From the NCBI GenBank assembly GCA_014762645.1, contig JABURP010000017.1, positions 1 through 64,000 of the forward strand: DNA of 64,000 nt, written 5' to 3'. The position numbers and the translations under genes are program-made. This DNA is from Crocinitomicaceae bacterium (GTDB lineage Bacteria; Bacteroidota; Bacteroidia; Flavobacteriales_D; Crocinitomicaceae). The notes under the pieces were generated by a model. The model did no database searches, was not told the DNA's origin, and saw nothing but the letters and a program-made list of their open reading frames with translations. This document shows, one piece after another, positions 41,707 through 50,141 of the stretch. How positions within the stretch are numbered: position 1 is the stretch's first letter; every line of letters begins with the position of its first letter.

Positions 41707-43335
41707 TTATCCTAAAAACGGATATCGGTAATCCGTTGGTGGGTTGAACGTTTCCTTAATGGTTCTTGGCGTAACCCATCTAATAAGATTTAAATAGGAA
41801 CCAGCCTTGTCATTTGTTCCGGAACCTCTTGAACCTCCGAAGGGTTGTTGTCCAACCACAGCTCCTGTAGGTTTATCATTGATATAGAAGTTACCTGCTG
41901 CATGCTCAAGTACTTGTGAAGCATGAACAATGGCGTAACGATCTGTTGAGAATACAGCTCCTGTTAATGCATATTCAGAAGTGCTGTCCAACAGCTCTAA
42001 TGTTGCGTCCCATTCATTTTCAGGGTACACGTAAACAGTAATTACCGGTCCAAAAATCTCTTCGCACATAGTACGGAACTTTGGATTGGTTGTTTTAACC
42101 ACTGTTGGGGAAATAAAATATCCTTCAGACTTATCATAAGTTCCTCCCACTAAAATCTCGGCGTCATCTTGTTCTTTAATGTAGTCTATATATCCCGCGA
42201 TTTTGTCAAATGCTTTTTCGTCAATTACTGCATTAATAAAATTGCTGAAATCAACCGGGCTCCCCATTTTAAATGATTTTACGTCTTCCACTACAGATTT
42301 CAAAATTTCATCTGCAATATTAGATGGAAGGTAAGCCCTTGAAGCTGCGGAACATTTCTGCCCCTGGAACTCAAAAGCACCTCTTGAAATGGCTGTAGCC
42401 ACTTGTTCAGGATTAGAAGACTTATGGGCAATGATAAAATCTTTACCTCCTGTTTCACCAACAATTCTTGGGTAGGTTTTGTAGTTACCTATATTGGCAC
42501 CAATTTCTTTCCAAAGGTGTTTGAAAACTGCTGTAGAACCTGTAAAGTGTAATCCTGCAAAATCAGGATGTTTGAATATAACATCTCCTGCCACAGGTCC
42601 ATCAACTGTAATCATATTGATAACACCATCAGGAACACCAGCTTCTTTAAATAATTCCATGATGACCTGAGCAGAGTAAACTTGCGAATCTGCCGGTTTC
42701 CAAACCACTACATTACCCATCATTGCCGGTGCTGCACAAAGGTTTGCACAGATAGAGGTAAAGTTAAACGGTGATATAGCAAAAATAAAACCTTCCAAAC
42801 CTCTATAGTCTAAACGGTTCCACATTCCTGGGTTTGATTCAGGTTGATCGGTATAAATTTGTTGCATATACGCAACGTTAAATCTGAAAAAGTCTATCAA
42901 CTCACAAGCCGCATCAATTTCAGCCTGGAAAGCATTCTTTGATTGACCCAGCATGGTTGCTGCGTTCATTCGGTCTCTGTACGGTCCTTCAAGTAGATCG
43001 GCACACTTTAAAAAGATAGCTGCCCGGTGTTCCCACGGCATTGCGGCCCAATCTTTTCTTGCTTTTAAAGCCGCGTCAATTGCTGCATTTACATGTGAAG
43101 CATCACCGTAATTAAATTTACCTAAAACATGTTTATGATCGTGTGGAGGGGATATCGTCTTCTTCTCGGATGTTCTGACTTCTTCTCCTCCTATATACAT
43201 AGGAACGTCAATTGGATCCTGACTTCTTAAGGCTTTGTAAGTTTCTAAGAGTCGCTCTTTTTCCGGTGAATTCGGGGCATAACTTTTTACCGGTTCGTTT
43301 ACCGGGTAAGGTACATTGTAAATAGCGTTTGGCAT
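41707..43335 (-). CDS. pruA: L-glutamate gamma-semialdehyde dehydrogenase (1-pyrroline-5-carboxylate dehydrogenase)
   Basis: A 542-residue aldehyde dehydrogenase of the P5CDH type that oxidises glutamate semialdehyde to glutamate with NAD+ in proline catabolism. The markers are FAISPFNFTSICANL, VVWKPADSQVYSAQ, the catalytic glutamate region IVGETGGKDFI, the active-site Cys in EFQGQKCSAASRAYLP (about residue 328), CEEIFGPVITVYVYP, and FGGSRGSGTNDKAG near the end. The N-terminal KRLL-like region matches stand-alone P5CDH rather than bifunctional PutA. No proline dehydrogenase gene is in the window. A TAATTTTG -7-like element lies at 43360-43367. Confidence 0.95.
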   Translation of the reverse strand: MPNAIYNVPYPVNEPVKSYAPNSPEKERLLETYKALRSQDPIDVPMYIGGEEVRTSEKKTISPPHDHKHVLGKFNYGDASHVNAAIDAALKARKDWAAMPWEHRAAIFLKCADLLEGPYRDRMNAATMLGQSKNAFQAEIDAACELIDFFRFNVAYMQQIYTDQPESNPGMWNRLDYRGLEGFIFAISPFNFTSICANLCAAPAMMGNVVVWKPADSQVYSAQVIMELFKEAGVPDGVINMITVDGPVAGDVIFKHPDFAGLHFTGSTAVFKHLWKEIGANIGNYKTYPRIVGETGGKDFIIAHKSSNPEQVATAISRGAFEFQGQKCSAASRAYLPSNIADEILKSVVEDVKSFKMGSPVDFSNFINAVIDEKAFDKIAGYIDYIKEQDDAEILVGGTYDKSEGYFISPTVVKTTNPKFRTMCEEIFGPVITVYVYPENEWDATLELLDSTSEYALTGAVFSTDRYAIVHASQVLEHAAGNFYINDKPTGAVVGQQPFGGSRGSGTNDKAGSYLNLIRWVTPRTIKETFNPPTDYRYPFLG

Positions 43336-43429
43336 TTGATCTTAATTTTTTTGTGCGATCAAAATTAATCAAATTTTTAGCATAGCTAAGTGCCAAATGT
43401 TACAGAAGAAATAAGGAATTCTTGTGAAC

Positions 43430-43816
43430 TCAGTTAAGCTTTGGCTTCGTGAACAAATCGAATTTAGGAACCTCTACTTTAAAAGTTTCTTTGGTATCCA
43501 CTTTCTCAAAAATATAATGTCCTTTCATGTAGCCAATTTCAGAATGAAGATCACATCCTGAAACATACACGTGCTTACGTCCCGGTGATAAAACGGGTTG
43601 TTCACCAACAATGCCTTCACCTTCTACTTCACGCGCCGGATTTAGTGAATCAAATATATACCAGTATCTTGTCTTTAACTGAATGTCAAAATCGTTCTTG
43701 TTTTCAATTACAATGCGGTAATTAAAAAAGAACAAACCATTCTCAGTATTGGACAAATCCTTGCGGTAAATACTCTCTACACTGATTTTTACGCCATATG
43801 TTAATCCAGTAATCAC
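43430..43816 (-). CDS. apaG: ApaG domain protein
   Basis: A 128-residue ApaG (FN3-like fold), known from Salmonella for effects on cobalt and magnesium efflux. The family motifs are GVKISVESIYRKDLS, FFFNYRIVIEN, TRYWYIFDSLNPAREVEGEGIVGEQPVL-type sequence, and YVSGCDLHSEIGYMKGHYIF. It starts at a GTG. Its function in this organism is not implied by neighbours. Confidence 0.9.
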   Translation of the reverse strand: MITGLTYGVKISVESIYRKDLSNTENGLFFFNYRIVIENKNDFDIQLKTRYWYIFDSLNPAREVEGEGIVGEQPVLSPGRKHVYVSGCDLHSEIGYMKGHYIFEKVDTKETFKVEVPKFDLFTKPKLN

Positions 43817-43909
43817 TTGTTTAAATATACAAGATTAAATTATTATTAATTCACTTTTTTAATAAAAAGCTTTCAACAATAAGAACGTTATAAGTAGTTA
43901 AATGGTTTG

Positions 43910-44854
43910 CTATGATTGCATAAAAGCTAAAAATTCCATTCCCCACGCTACGCCCAGATGCGCTATGAGACCGCCAAAAATATTGCGGGATTGATAGGCT
44001 AAAATTCCAAGAGCATACCCACCAAAAATCGAACTAACTGCTTCACCTGCTGGTTTTCCGAAATGTAAAAAGCAATAAACCGCCACCATAGGTAAAATGG
44101 CATCTCTTCCAATAAATCTGGATAAACCAACGACCATAAACCCTCTGAAAAATAATTCTACAGAAATGAAATCAAATCCGTACGTAAATTCGTAAATAGC
44201 AACTGTTTGCCATTGTTCAAGCGGTAAATGTTCATATTCGTAATGATCGGTATAAGTAGGGTAGTGGTCCAAAAAATCCGGACGCAAAGAAGCAAGAAAT
44301 ATGAGTGGAATCATGAACAAAATCAACCACAGGTAAGGCTTTACCCTTGCTCCGTTTAATTTAAAGCCGTAAAGTTCAGGTTTGAATGCGGTGGTGAAGG
44401 CATAAATGAGAAAAAGTGGAATGATTACAGTTAATGTACTGGATAAATTGCTGAAACATGCATGGGACCACCCATAAATAAAGGGGTTGTCGGAAAACCA
44501 TTCGTTGGCGTACTGCATGATGTAATAACTACTATCTACCGCTAAAAACAGAATTCCAATCAAGCCAAAAAGAATATATTTTTTATTAATGATATTGGCT
44601 TTCTTTTGGCTAAATCGAACAACATATAAGGTGAATAAAAGAGGCGTAGCGTAGAATAAAAGAAGATAAAAAATGGATTCCAATGACTTATAATTAGCAT
44701 GTACCATCTCGTCGTATAAGGAATCGTATTCACCAATTTGAATACCGTAATTTAAATAAAGACAAACTGCGAGGAAAATTCCGATTATTGCATGTGATTG
44801 CCAATGGAATTCTTCAATAAAGTAGTTTTTAATATATTCGACGAAAGTGCGCAC
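43910..44854 (-). CDS. CPBP family intramembrane protein (Rce1-like)
   Basis: A 314-residue multi-spanning membrane protein of the CPBP (Abi/Rce1-like) family, with about eight hydrophobic segments. Motif 1 reads SVELFFRGFM, so the first of the two Glu in the usual EExxxR is Val. The later motifs are FLHFGKPAGEA and GGLIAHLGVAWGMEF, which keep the His residues. I choose the GTG at 44854, because RTFVEYIKNYFIEEFHW resembles the start of relatives. An ATG at 44905 would leave only 10 bp to the divergent gene. The substrate is unknown and protease activity is doubtful. Confidence 0.8.
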   Translation of the reverse strand: MRTFVEYIKNYFIEEFHWQSHAIIGIFLAVCLYLNYGIQIGEYDSLYDEMVHANYKSLESIFYLLLFYATPLLFTLYVVRFSQKKANIINKKYILFGLIGILFLAVDSSYYIMQYANEWFSDNPFIYGWSHACFSNLSSTLTVIIPLFLIYAFTTAFKPELYGFKLNGARVKPYLWLILFMIPLIFLASLRPDFLDHYPTYTDHYEYEHLPLEQWQTVAIYEFTYGFDFISVELFFRGFMVVGLSRFIGRDAILPMVAVYCFLHFGKPAGEAVSSIFGGYALGILAYQSRNIFGGLIAHLGVAWGMEFLAFMQS

Positions 44855-44861
44855 AGGGGCG

Positions 44862-44869
44862 CAAATGTA
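44862..44869 (-). promoter_or_regulatory. Putative -7 promoter element, near-leaderless
   Basis: TACATTTG on the minus strand matches TAnnTTTG and ends seven bases before the GTG at 44854. This supports that start and a leaderless transcript. Confidence 0.4.
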
Positions 44870-44915
44870 TGATAATAAATTATGGAATAGGATCAATTTT
44901 TGCATCCAGATTAAT

Positions 44916-46241
44916 ATGACACTACTCAAGCACTTACCGTTAGTTATTTTTCTTCTCTTTGTTCAATATGCAAACAGTCAGGAGATAACCTTTTATGGTA
45001 AGGTGGTGGATATAGATGGGGATCCAGCGCATAATGTGACCTATTTCTTAAAGAGTCGGCCTGAAGAAAAAATGAAAACCGATCGGGAAGGTAATTTCGA
45101 GGTAAAACTGGATTTTAAGGATTATGACTCACTCATTTTCAAAAGTGTTCAGTTTGAACGCCAGGCCATTTATCTGGGTAAGAGATTGCATAAGCGCGCC
45201 ATTCGAAATAATCGGTCGTATAGCTTCCGGGTGGAGTTGGAGGACCGGCAATTCAATATTTTAACGGTCCGGCCAAACGTGCCCGATACACTGTTCGGAA
45301 CACAAGAGTATAGTGTAGAGGATTTTGAGTTTTTGGAAGATGGGAGGATGATTCTGCTTACATACGAGAAAACATTGAAAAAAGGCGGTGTTTTACGATT
45401 ATTGGATGAGGATATGGTTGAAATTGATAAACATTACATTGCCGGAGATGCCATAGAGTTGCGTAAGGACTTTAGAAATAAAATTCACCTGTTAGCAGAA
45501 GAACGCGTTTTTCTGGTTTATGTTGATGAGAATGAGCTTCACATAGCTATGGAAAACAGGGATTATTACTTCAAATATGTGGCGCCACTTATTGATACAA
45601 TAGGGTCCAACATCTATTTCTCTAATTATTCCGATATCTATCCCGCATTTGATTACTTTGAATTTAATAGGGATGATTCCACCTACAATGTGTTGCTTAA
45701 AGTAGAAGATACATTGATGATGGAATTGTACCGTTCAGAATTCAAATATGTAGACGTCAGAACCAAACTTTGGGCCCACCAAAAGCAAATAGAAACTGGC
45801 ATTGATAAAGAGATTTGGGTAGGGGCAACTGTTTTTACGAACTCTATTTATTATGAACCGTTGTATGCTCCCTTGTTTAAAACAGGGCAGGACAGCCTAT
45901 TGGTTTTTGACCATTACAAAAATCGGATGTTTCGCTATACCCCACAGGATGGATTTGTAGACAGTACACGGATTTCATATCATCTTGATCACAGAAGATC
46001 AGGTTGGGAGCAACCGCTCATTCAGGATGAGAAAACCGGAAGAGTATATGCCCTGTTTTTGAAAGGTGGTTATACTTATCTCAGTGAGATAGATAAGAAT
46101 ACAGGACATGTTAAGAAGTCTTTTAAACTCTATTTTAAATACGTTGAACGCATTCGTATCATTGATCAAAAGGTGTATTACATTTACCGTCCTTTTGAAT
46201 CTGTACAAAAGAAATATATTTATCAGGAAAAACTGAGCTAA
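44916..46241 (+). CDS. Secreted protein, uncharacterised, with N-terminal carboxypeptidase-regulatory-like domain
   Basis: A 441-residue exported protein with a signal peptide (LKHLPLVIFLLFVQYANSQ). Residues about 22-115 look like a CarboxypepD_reg-type Ig fold (EITFYGKVVDIDGDPAHNVTYFL, TDREGNFEVKLDF). The remaining about 320 residues show repeating strand-turn units of the form DDGRMILLTYE and DYYFKYVAPLIDTI that could be a beta-propeller. I recognise no catalytic motif. It converges with the next gene, overlapping it by 4 bp. Confidence 0.7.
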   Translation: MTLLKHLPLVIFLLFVQYANSQEITFYGKVVDIDGDPAHNVTYFLKSRPEEKMKTDREGNFEVKLDFKDYDSLIFKSVQFERQAIYLGKRLHKRAIRNNRSYSFRVELEDRQFNILTVRPNVPDTLFGTQEYSVEDFEFLEDGRMILLTYEKTLKKGGVLRLLDEDMVEIDKHYIAGDAIELRKDFRNKIHLLAEERVFLVYVDENELHIAMENRDYYFKYVAPLIDTIGSNIYFSNYSDIYPAFDYFEFNRDDSTYNVLLKVEDTLMMELYRSEFKYVDVRTKLWAHQKQIETGIDKEIWVGATVFTNSIYYEPLYAPLFKTGQDSLLVFDHYKNRMFRYTPQDGFVDSTRISYHLDHRRSGWEQPLIQDEKTGRVYALFLKGGYTYLSEIDKNTGHVKKSFKLYFKYVERIRIIDQKVYYIYRPFESVQKKYIYQEKLS

Positions 46242-47332
46242 TCGGCACCAATAGCGGATCTTGGTTTTTTCTTGCGTTTAAAAAGGTCTTTAAACTTTCT
46301 TCGTCCTTTTTTAGATTTCTTCTTGCCGTTTCGTTTGTCCTTACTGTCGCGAACATCCTCTACAGGAGCAGTGGCATCTGCACCACCGCCTACTGGCGAG
46401 TTGGGATCAACCGGATTGATCCAAAAATCTCTGACTTCGTCATACTCTGAACTGTCACCACCATCTGTTGGGTGCCATTGCCTGATTCTTTTATTCTCAT
46501 TGTTGTAGGCAATCACATCTTCTTCATATCTCCAGATTTTTCCATCCCACTTGTAGGCATCATAGGTCATGTCAGGAATATAAAAATCGTACATACCTTT
46601 TAGGTTTTCTTGCTCCGGTACCAGGTGGTCAAAAACAATACCTCCGAGTTTTTCATTCATATTCAGGGAGATCATGGCACGTTGTGAATACTGAAAAAAT
46701 ACTCGTCTTACCAGCCGTTTCGAATCTTTTGCTTCCTGAAACATAGGGTAACCCATTCTCAACGTTCTTCCTTTAAAGTAAAAGACGTCGATTAATTTTT
46801 GATTGGTCATTCTATCTTCGCCACTAAAGCCAAGAACTGTATAAAATGTCTTATTTCCTCTGGGCACGGGAATTATCTTGTAATAAAGCGCTCCATACCA
46901 CATGTCTGGTGTAAGTGTATTTGTAGGACGGGGAGGCAGTTCTACTGTGTTTTCCTTGAATTTGTAAACGTAGTTTGGTTTGTTGCTACGTGTTCGTCTC
47001 ACTAAATAACAATAATGGGAGTGGTTGAGGTTTTCATCCTCTATGTTCCAGTTAAAAATTCTAAACTCACCATCTGGTGACGTTATGGTAGACATAGTAG
47101 TCCATGATTCAAATGGATAATCCAAAACACGTGGATCCTCCAAAATTTGCTCTAGTTCAGATTGGAGTTCAATGTTATAAAGTTCTCTGGTTCCATCATC
47201 TTCAGCACCTCTAAGTTTGGATAAGGCTTCGCCAATCACTTTTTCTTTGTGCACTAAAAAAGTGTCGATTTCTCCGTCCTCTGCAAAAAGCAGTGAAGGA
47301 ACAAACAATAATATGGCTAAGAGTATTCTCAT
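46238..47332 (-). CDS. Secreted protein of unknown function with polybasic C-terminal tail
   Basis: A 364-residue exported protein with a short signal peptide (RILLAILLFVPSLLFAE). The body (about 20-300) has WTTMSTITSPDGEFRIFNWNI and GKTFYTVLGFSGEDRMTNQKLIDVFYF-like strands, resembling unnamed Bacteroidota secreted proteins. The last 35 residues are extraordinarily basic, including KDKRNGKKKSKKGRRKFK and a further KRKKK. Such tails may bind anionic polymers or membranes; I do not know the function. Confidence 0.7.
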   Translation of the reverse strand: MRILLAILLFVPSLLFAEDGEIDTFLVHKEKVIGEALSKLRGAEDDGTRELYNIELQSELEQILEDPRVLDYPFESWTTMSTITSPDGEFRIFNWNIEDENLNHSHYCYLVRRTRSNKPNYVYKFKENTVELPPRPTNTLTPDMWYGALYYKIIPVPRGNKTFYTVLGFSGEDRMTNQKLIDVFYFKGRTLRMGYPMFQEAKDSKRLVRRVFFQYSQRAMISLNMNEKLGGIVFDHLVPEQENLKGMYDFYIPDMTYDAYKWDGKIWRYEEDVIAYNNENKRIRQWHPTDGGDSSEYDEVRDFWINPVDPNSPVGGGADATAPVEDVRDSKDKRNGKKKSKKGRRKFKDLFKRKKKPRSAIGAD

Positions 47333-47557
47333 CTGTACAAATAACGCACTACCTTATAAAGGTAACACTGCAAAGTTACAAGGTTTTACGCGAGTCACAA
47401 ATAAAAGTTTATTCGTTCTATATCCACCTCACTTTTAAGTGTTTTGAGTTCTAAGTCAGTATTTATAGGTTCGAATAGTACTTAGACGCTCACGCAGCAC
47501 CTAAATTACAAACCGCTCGTGCTCATTAGAACTAAACAATTTAACTAAATTCGCCGC

Positions 47558-48424
47558 ATGGACACAGTCAAAATAAGAATTGGAGGCGTTCCGGAACATT
47601 ATAACCTACCCATTCATTTAGCCAAAGAACAAGGGGCTTTTTCGAAGCGGGGTATCGACCTTGAATGGACGGATTTTGGAGGTGGAACCGGGCAGATGAC
47701 CAAGGCGCTTAGAGATAATGAAGTAGATGTTTGTATCCTTTTAACCGAAGGGGTTATTGCAGACCTAATTAAAGGAAACCCATCCAAGATTATTTCTGAA
47801 TATGTATTAACGCCATTAACCTGGGGAGTTCATACCGGAGTTAATAACCCTTTGGAAGACTATAGAGATATTTACGATAAACAATACGCCATTTCCAGAT
47901 TTGGATCCGGTTCTCATCTTATGGCAATTGTGGACGCCGAGAGCAAAGGATTTCGTCTTAAAAAAGAACAGTTTACTATTGTTAAAGACATCAACGGTGC
48001 ATTACCCTCATTGGCTAATAACGAAACAGATGTATTTTATTGGGAGAAGTATACCACCAAACCTTATGTAGATGAAGGAAAATTGAAGCGCATTGGAGAA
48101 TACAGAACGCCGTGGCCATGTTTTGTTATTGCAGCAAGAGATGAGCTGTTGGAGAAACACCCGGAGCATGTCATTCGAATGTTACGGATTATACACGATC
48201 AATGTGACAGGTTTATGGAAAGCCGGGATGCACCGGCCATAGCTGCAAGTCGGTACGGGCTGCAGGTAAAAGATGCCGAAAGATGGTTCAACAGTACTGA
48301 ATGGGCCATCCATGGTTGGGTGTCAGATAAAATGTTAGAGAACGTTATTTATCACCTGAGAACGGCTGAAATTATTGATCAGAACCAGGAAGTACCTGAG
48401 CTGATCTGGAAGAGAAATAAATGA
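47558..48424 (+). CDS. NMT1/THI5-like periplasmic-binding-fold protein without signal peptide
   Basis: A 288-residue protein of the type 2 periplasmic binding fold, related to NMT1/SsuA-type substrate-binding proteins: YNLPIHLAKEQGAFSKRGIDLEW, GGTGQMTKALRDNEVDVCILL, and SRFGSGSHLMAIVDAESKGF. It has no signal peptide and starts DTVKIRIGG, so it is apparently cytoplasmic and may be an enzyme or sensor rather than a transporter component. The CCCFC iron motif of yeast THI5 is absent. No permease or ATPase gene is adjacent. The stop overlaps the amidohydrolase start by 4 bp (ATGA). Confidence 0.82.
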   Translation: MDTVKIRIGGVPEHYNLPIHLAKEQGAFSKRGIDLEWTDFGGGTGQMTKALRDNEVDVCILLTEGVIADLIKGNPSKIISEYVLTPLTWGVHTGVNNPLEDYRDIYDKQYAISRFGSGSHLMAIVDAESKGFRLKKEQFTIVKDINGALPSLANNETDVFYWEKYTTKPYVDEGKLKRIGEYRTPWPCFVIAARDELLEKHPEHVIRMLRIIHDQCDRFMESRDAPAIAASRYGLQVKDAERWFNSTEWAIHGWVSDKMLENVIYHLRTAEIIDQNQEVPELIWKRNK

Positions 48425-49218
48425 CAAAACCATTTTACATAAAAGAAGCAGAGACGGAAATGGTTCCCCTGGTGCTAAGTATCCCTCATTGTGGTACAGA
48501 ATTCCCAGAAGAATTAGAAGAAGACTTTATTACTGAGCAGAAAAAATCTATAGACGATACCGACTGGTTTTTACAGGACCTGTATGATTTTGCTCCTTCT
48601 ATGGGGATTACAGTGATATACGCAAAGTATAATCGCTGGGTAATTGATTTAAACAGGGACCCCGATAGTGAACCGTTATATGATGATGGGAGAATTATTA
48701 CTGGATTGTGTACCACGACTGATTTTGAAGGAAATCCAATCTACAGGGAAGGGAGGGAACCGGATCAGGTAGAAATAGAAAGACGTCTAAGTGCATACTA
48801 TTGGCCATATTATCAGCAAATTAAAACAGAGTTAAAAAAGAGGGTTGACAAATTTGGGAAGGTTCTTTTATGGGATGCACATTCTATTCGTCACCACGTA
48901 CCTACCATTCGAAAAGATCCTTTTCCGGAGATGATATTGGGTGATAATGATGAAACATCTGCTGATCCTGAATTAATTGGTGTTGCTTTAAAAAATCTGG
49001 CGTCAAATTACCAGTTGAATCACAATGACCCGTTTAAAGGAGGGCACATCACACGCTATTTTGGACAACCTGATAAAAACGCGCACGCACTCCAGCTAGA
49101 AAGAAACAAAAATCTCTACATGGATGATTCTGAACGCGAGTTTCATCAGGAACGTGCCGATAAAATGCGTAAAGTACTCAGGAAAAATTTCCAGGATTTA
49201 ATTGATATCCTTAGCTAA
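48421..49218 (+). CDS. N-formylglutamate amidohydrolase family protein
   Basis: A 265-residue zinc hydrolase of the HutG2/FGase family, which cleaves N-formylglutamate to formate and glutamate at the end of one histidine degradation route. The motifs are LVLSIPHCGTEFPEE, DTDWFLQDLYDF, YAKYNRWVIDLNRDP, LLWDAHSIRHHVPTI and KGGHITRYFGQPDKNAHALQLE. The rest of the hut pathway is not in the window. Close coupling to a binding-fold protein suggests a different or broader N-acyl amino acid role. Confidence 0.88.
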   Translation: MTKPFYIKEAETEMVPLVLSIPHCGTEFPEELEEDFITEQKKSIDDTDWFLQDLYDFAPSMGITVIYAKYNRWVIDLNRDPDSEPLYDDGRIITGLCTTTDFEGNPIYREGREPDQVEIERRLSAYYWPYYQQIKTELKKRVDKFGKVLLWDAHSIRHHVPTIRKDPFPEMILGDNDETSADPELIGVALKNLASNYQLNHNDPFKGGHITRYFGQPDKNAHALQLERNKNLYMDDSEREFHQERADKMRKVLRKNFQDLIDILS

Positions 49219-49328
49219 AGTGTACTTTTTAATCCTTTTAGATTTTATAGGAAAAATTTTGATATCTCTAAAAATATTTTATTTCTTTAGTGTAAATATT
49301 ACAATTCTATTTACCAAATACTTACACT

Positions 49329-50015
49329 ATGAAAAACATAAATATATCTGTATTCTTAGCATTGATTTTTCTCGTTTTCACCTCATGTAAGAAAACACCA
49401 AATGCAAACTTTACACTGGATGATAATTACGACAGTCACTATATCGAAAAAGGTGAAGAAATAATTATGACACCAGATTACATGGATGCAAAATCTTACC
49501 ATTGGGATTTTGGTGATGGCAATATTTCAGAGGAACAAGTGGCAAAACATTCATGGTCCGAACCAGGTGACTATACAGTTACACTCACTGCGAAAAACGG
49601 AAACAAAGAAAGCTCGTATGAAAGACAGGTAAGAGTTACCGGTTATGCATACAAATTTGACGGAGTTTATACTGGAATCACCATTAATAATTCTACTGGT
49701 TGTGGTCAAACTACAGAGTCTATGAGTTTGGTGATTTCTGCTTCACTTACTTCGGATAGTTTGAATATCATTAATTTATCCAATCGTGTTCCATACTCAC
49801 TTTATGCTGAAGTGACACAGGCTAACAGTTTTACTCTAAGCCCTTTAAATGGTGTGACATTCAACGATAACTCCCAGTGGGATATGGATGCATGTACGGT
49901 TACATGGGTAGAAGAATACAATGACTTAACAGTATCGGCGACCTTTTCAGATGCTAATTTTCTCAATTCTTGTGGAACTATGACTTCCGTCATGACACTG
50001 GCAAGAGCAAACTAA
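49329..50015 (+). CDS. PKD-domain lipoprotein
   Basis: A 228-residue predicted lipoprotein (lipobox LVFTSCKK). Residues about 30-105 form a PKD domain, recognised by SYHWDFGDGNISEEQVAKHSW and PGDYTVTLTAKNGNK. The C-terminal half (about 110-228) is a beta-rich unknown domain with four Cys (GCGQTTES, MDACTVTW, NSCGTMTS). The function is unknown; PKD domains often mediate surface binding. A strong terminator follows. Confidence 0.82.
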   Translation: MKNINISVFLALIFLVFTSCKKTPNANFTLDDNYDSHYIEKGEEIIMTPDYMDAKSYHWDFGDGNISEEQVAKHSWSEPGDYTVTLTAKNGNKESSYERQVRVTGYAYKFDGVYTGITINNSTGCGQTTESMSLVISASLTSDSLNIINLSNRVPYSLYAEVTQANSFTLSPLNGVTFNDNSQWDMDACTVTWVEEYNDLTVSATFSDANFLNSCGTMTSVMTLARAN

Positions 50016-50041
50016 GGTAGTTAACAGTACTAAATCACATG

Positions 50042-50072
50042 AGGTCTTCCAGCTAAATGGAAGACCTTTTTT
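50042..50072 (+). terminator. Rho-independent terminator after the PKD lipoprotein
   Basis: A perfect 10-bp stem (50042-50051 with 50058-50067), a six-base loop, then a run of six T. Confidence 0.92.
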
Positions 50073-50127
50073 GTTAAAAAAATGAAGGTTCATATTACAT
50101 TAATACGCGCTCTTTACTGTAGAAGCT

Positions 50128-50135
50128 TACCTTTG
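50128..50135 (+). promoter_or_regulatory. Putative -7 promoter element for the lpxK operon, near-leaderless
   Basis: TACCTTTG matches TAnnTTTG and ends six bases before the GTG of lpxK, so the operon mRNA may begin at or next to the start codon. Confidence 0.5.
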
Positions 50136-50141
50136 TAGGCT

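Noticed and set aside
47333-47557. Possible RNA gene or hidden ORF in the 225-bp gap before the NMT1-like gene
   Set aside because: Only a weak six-base inverted repeat (CTAAGT/ACTTAG) and no convincing promoter, terminator or frame were seen.
47558-48424. THI5-type pyrimidine (HMP-P) synthase
   Set aside because: The CCCFC iron-binding motif of yeast THI5 is absent; only the general binding fold matches.
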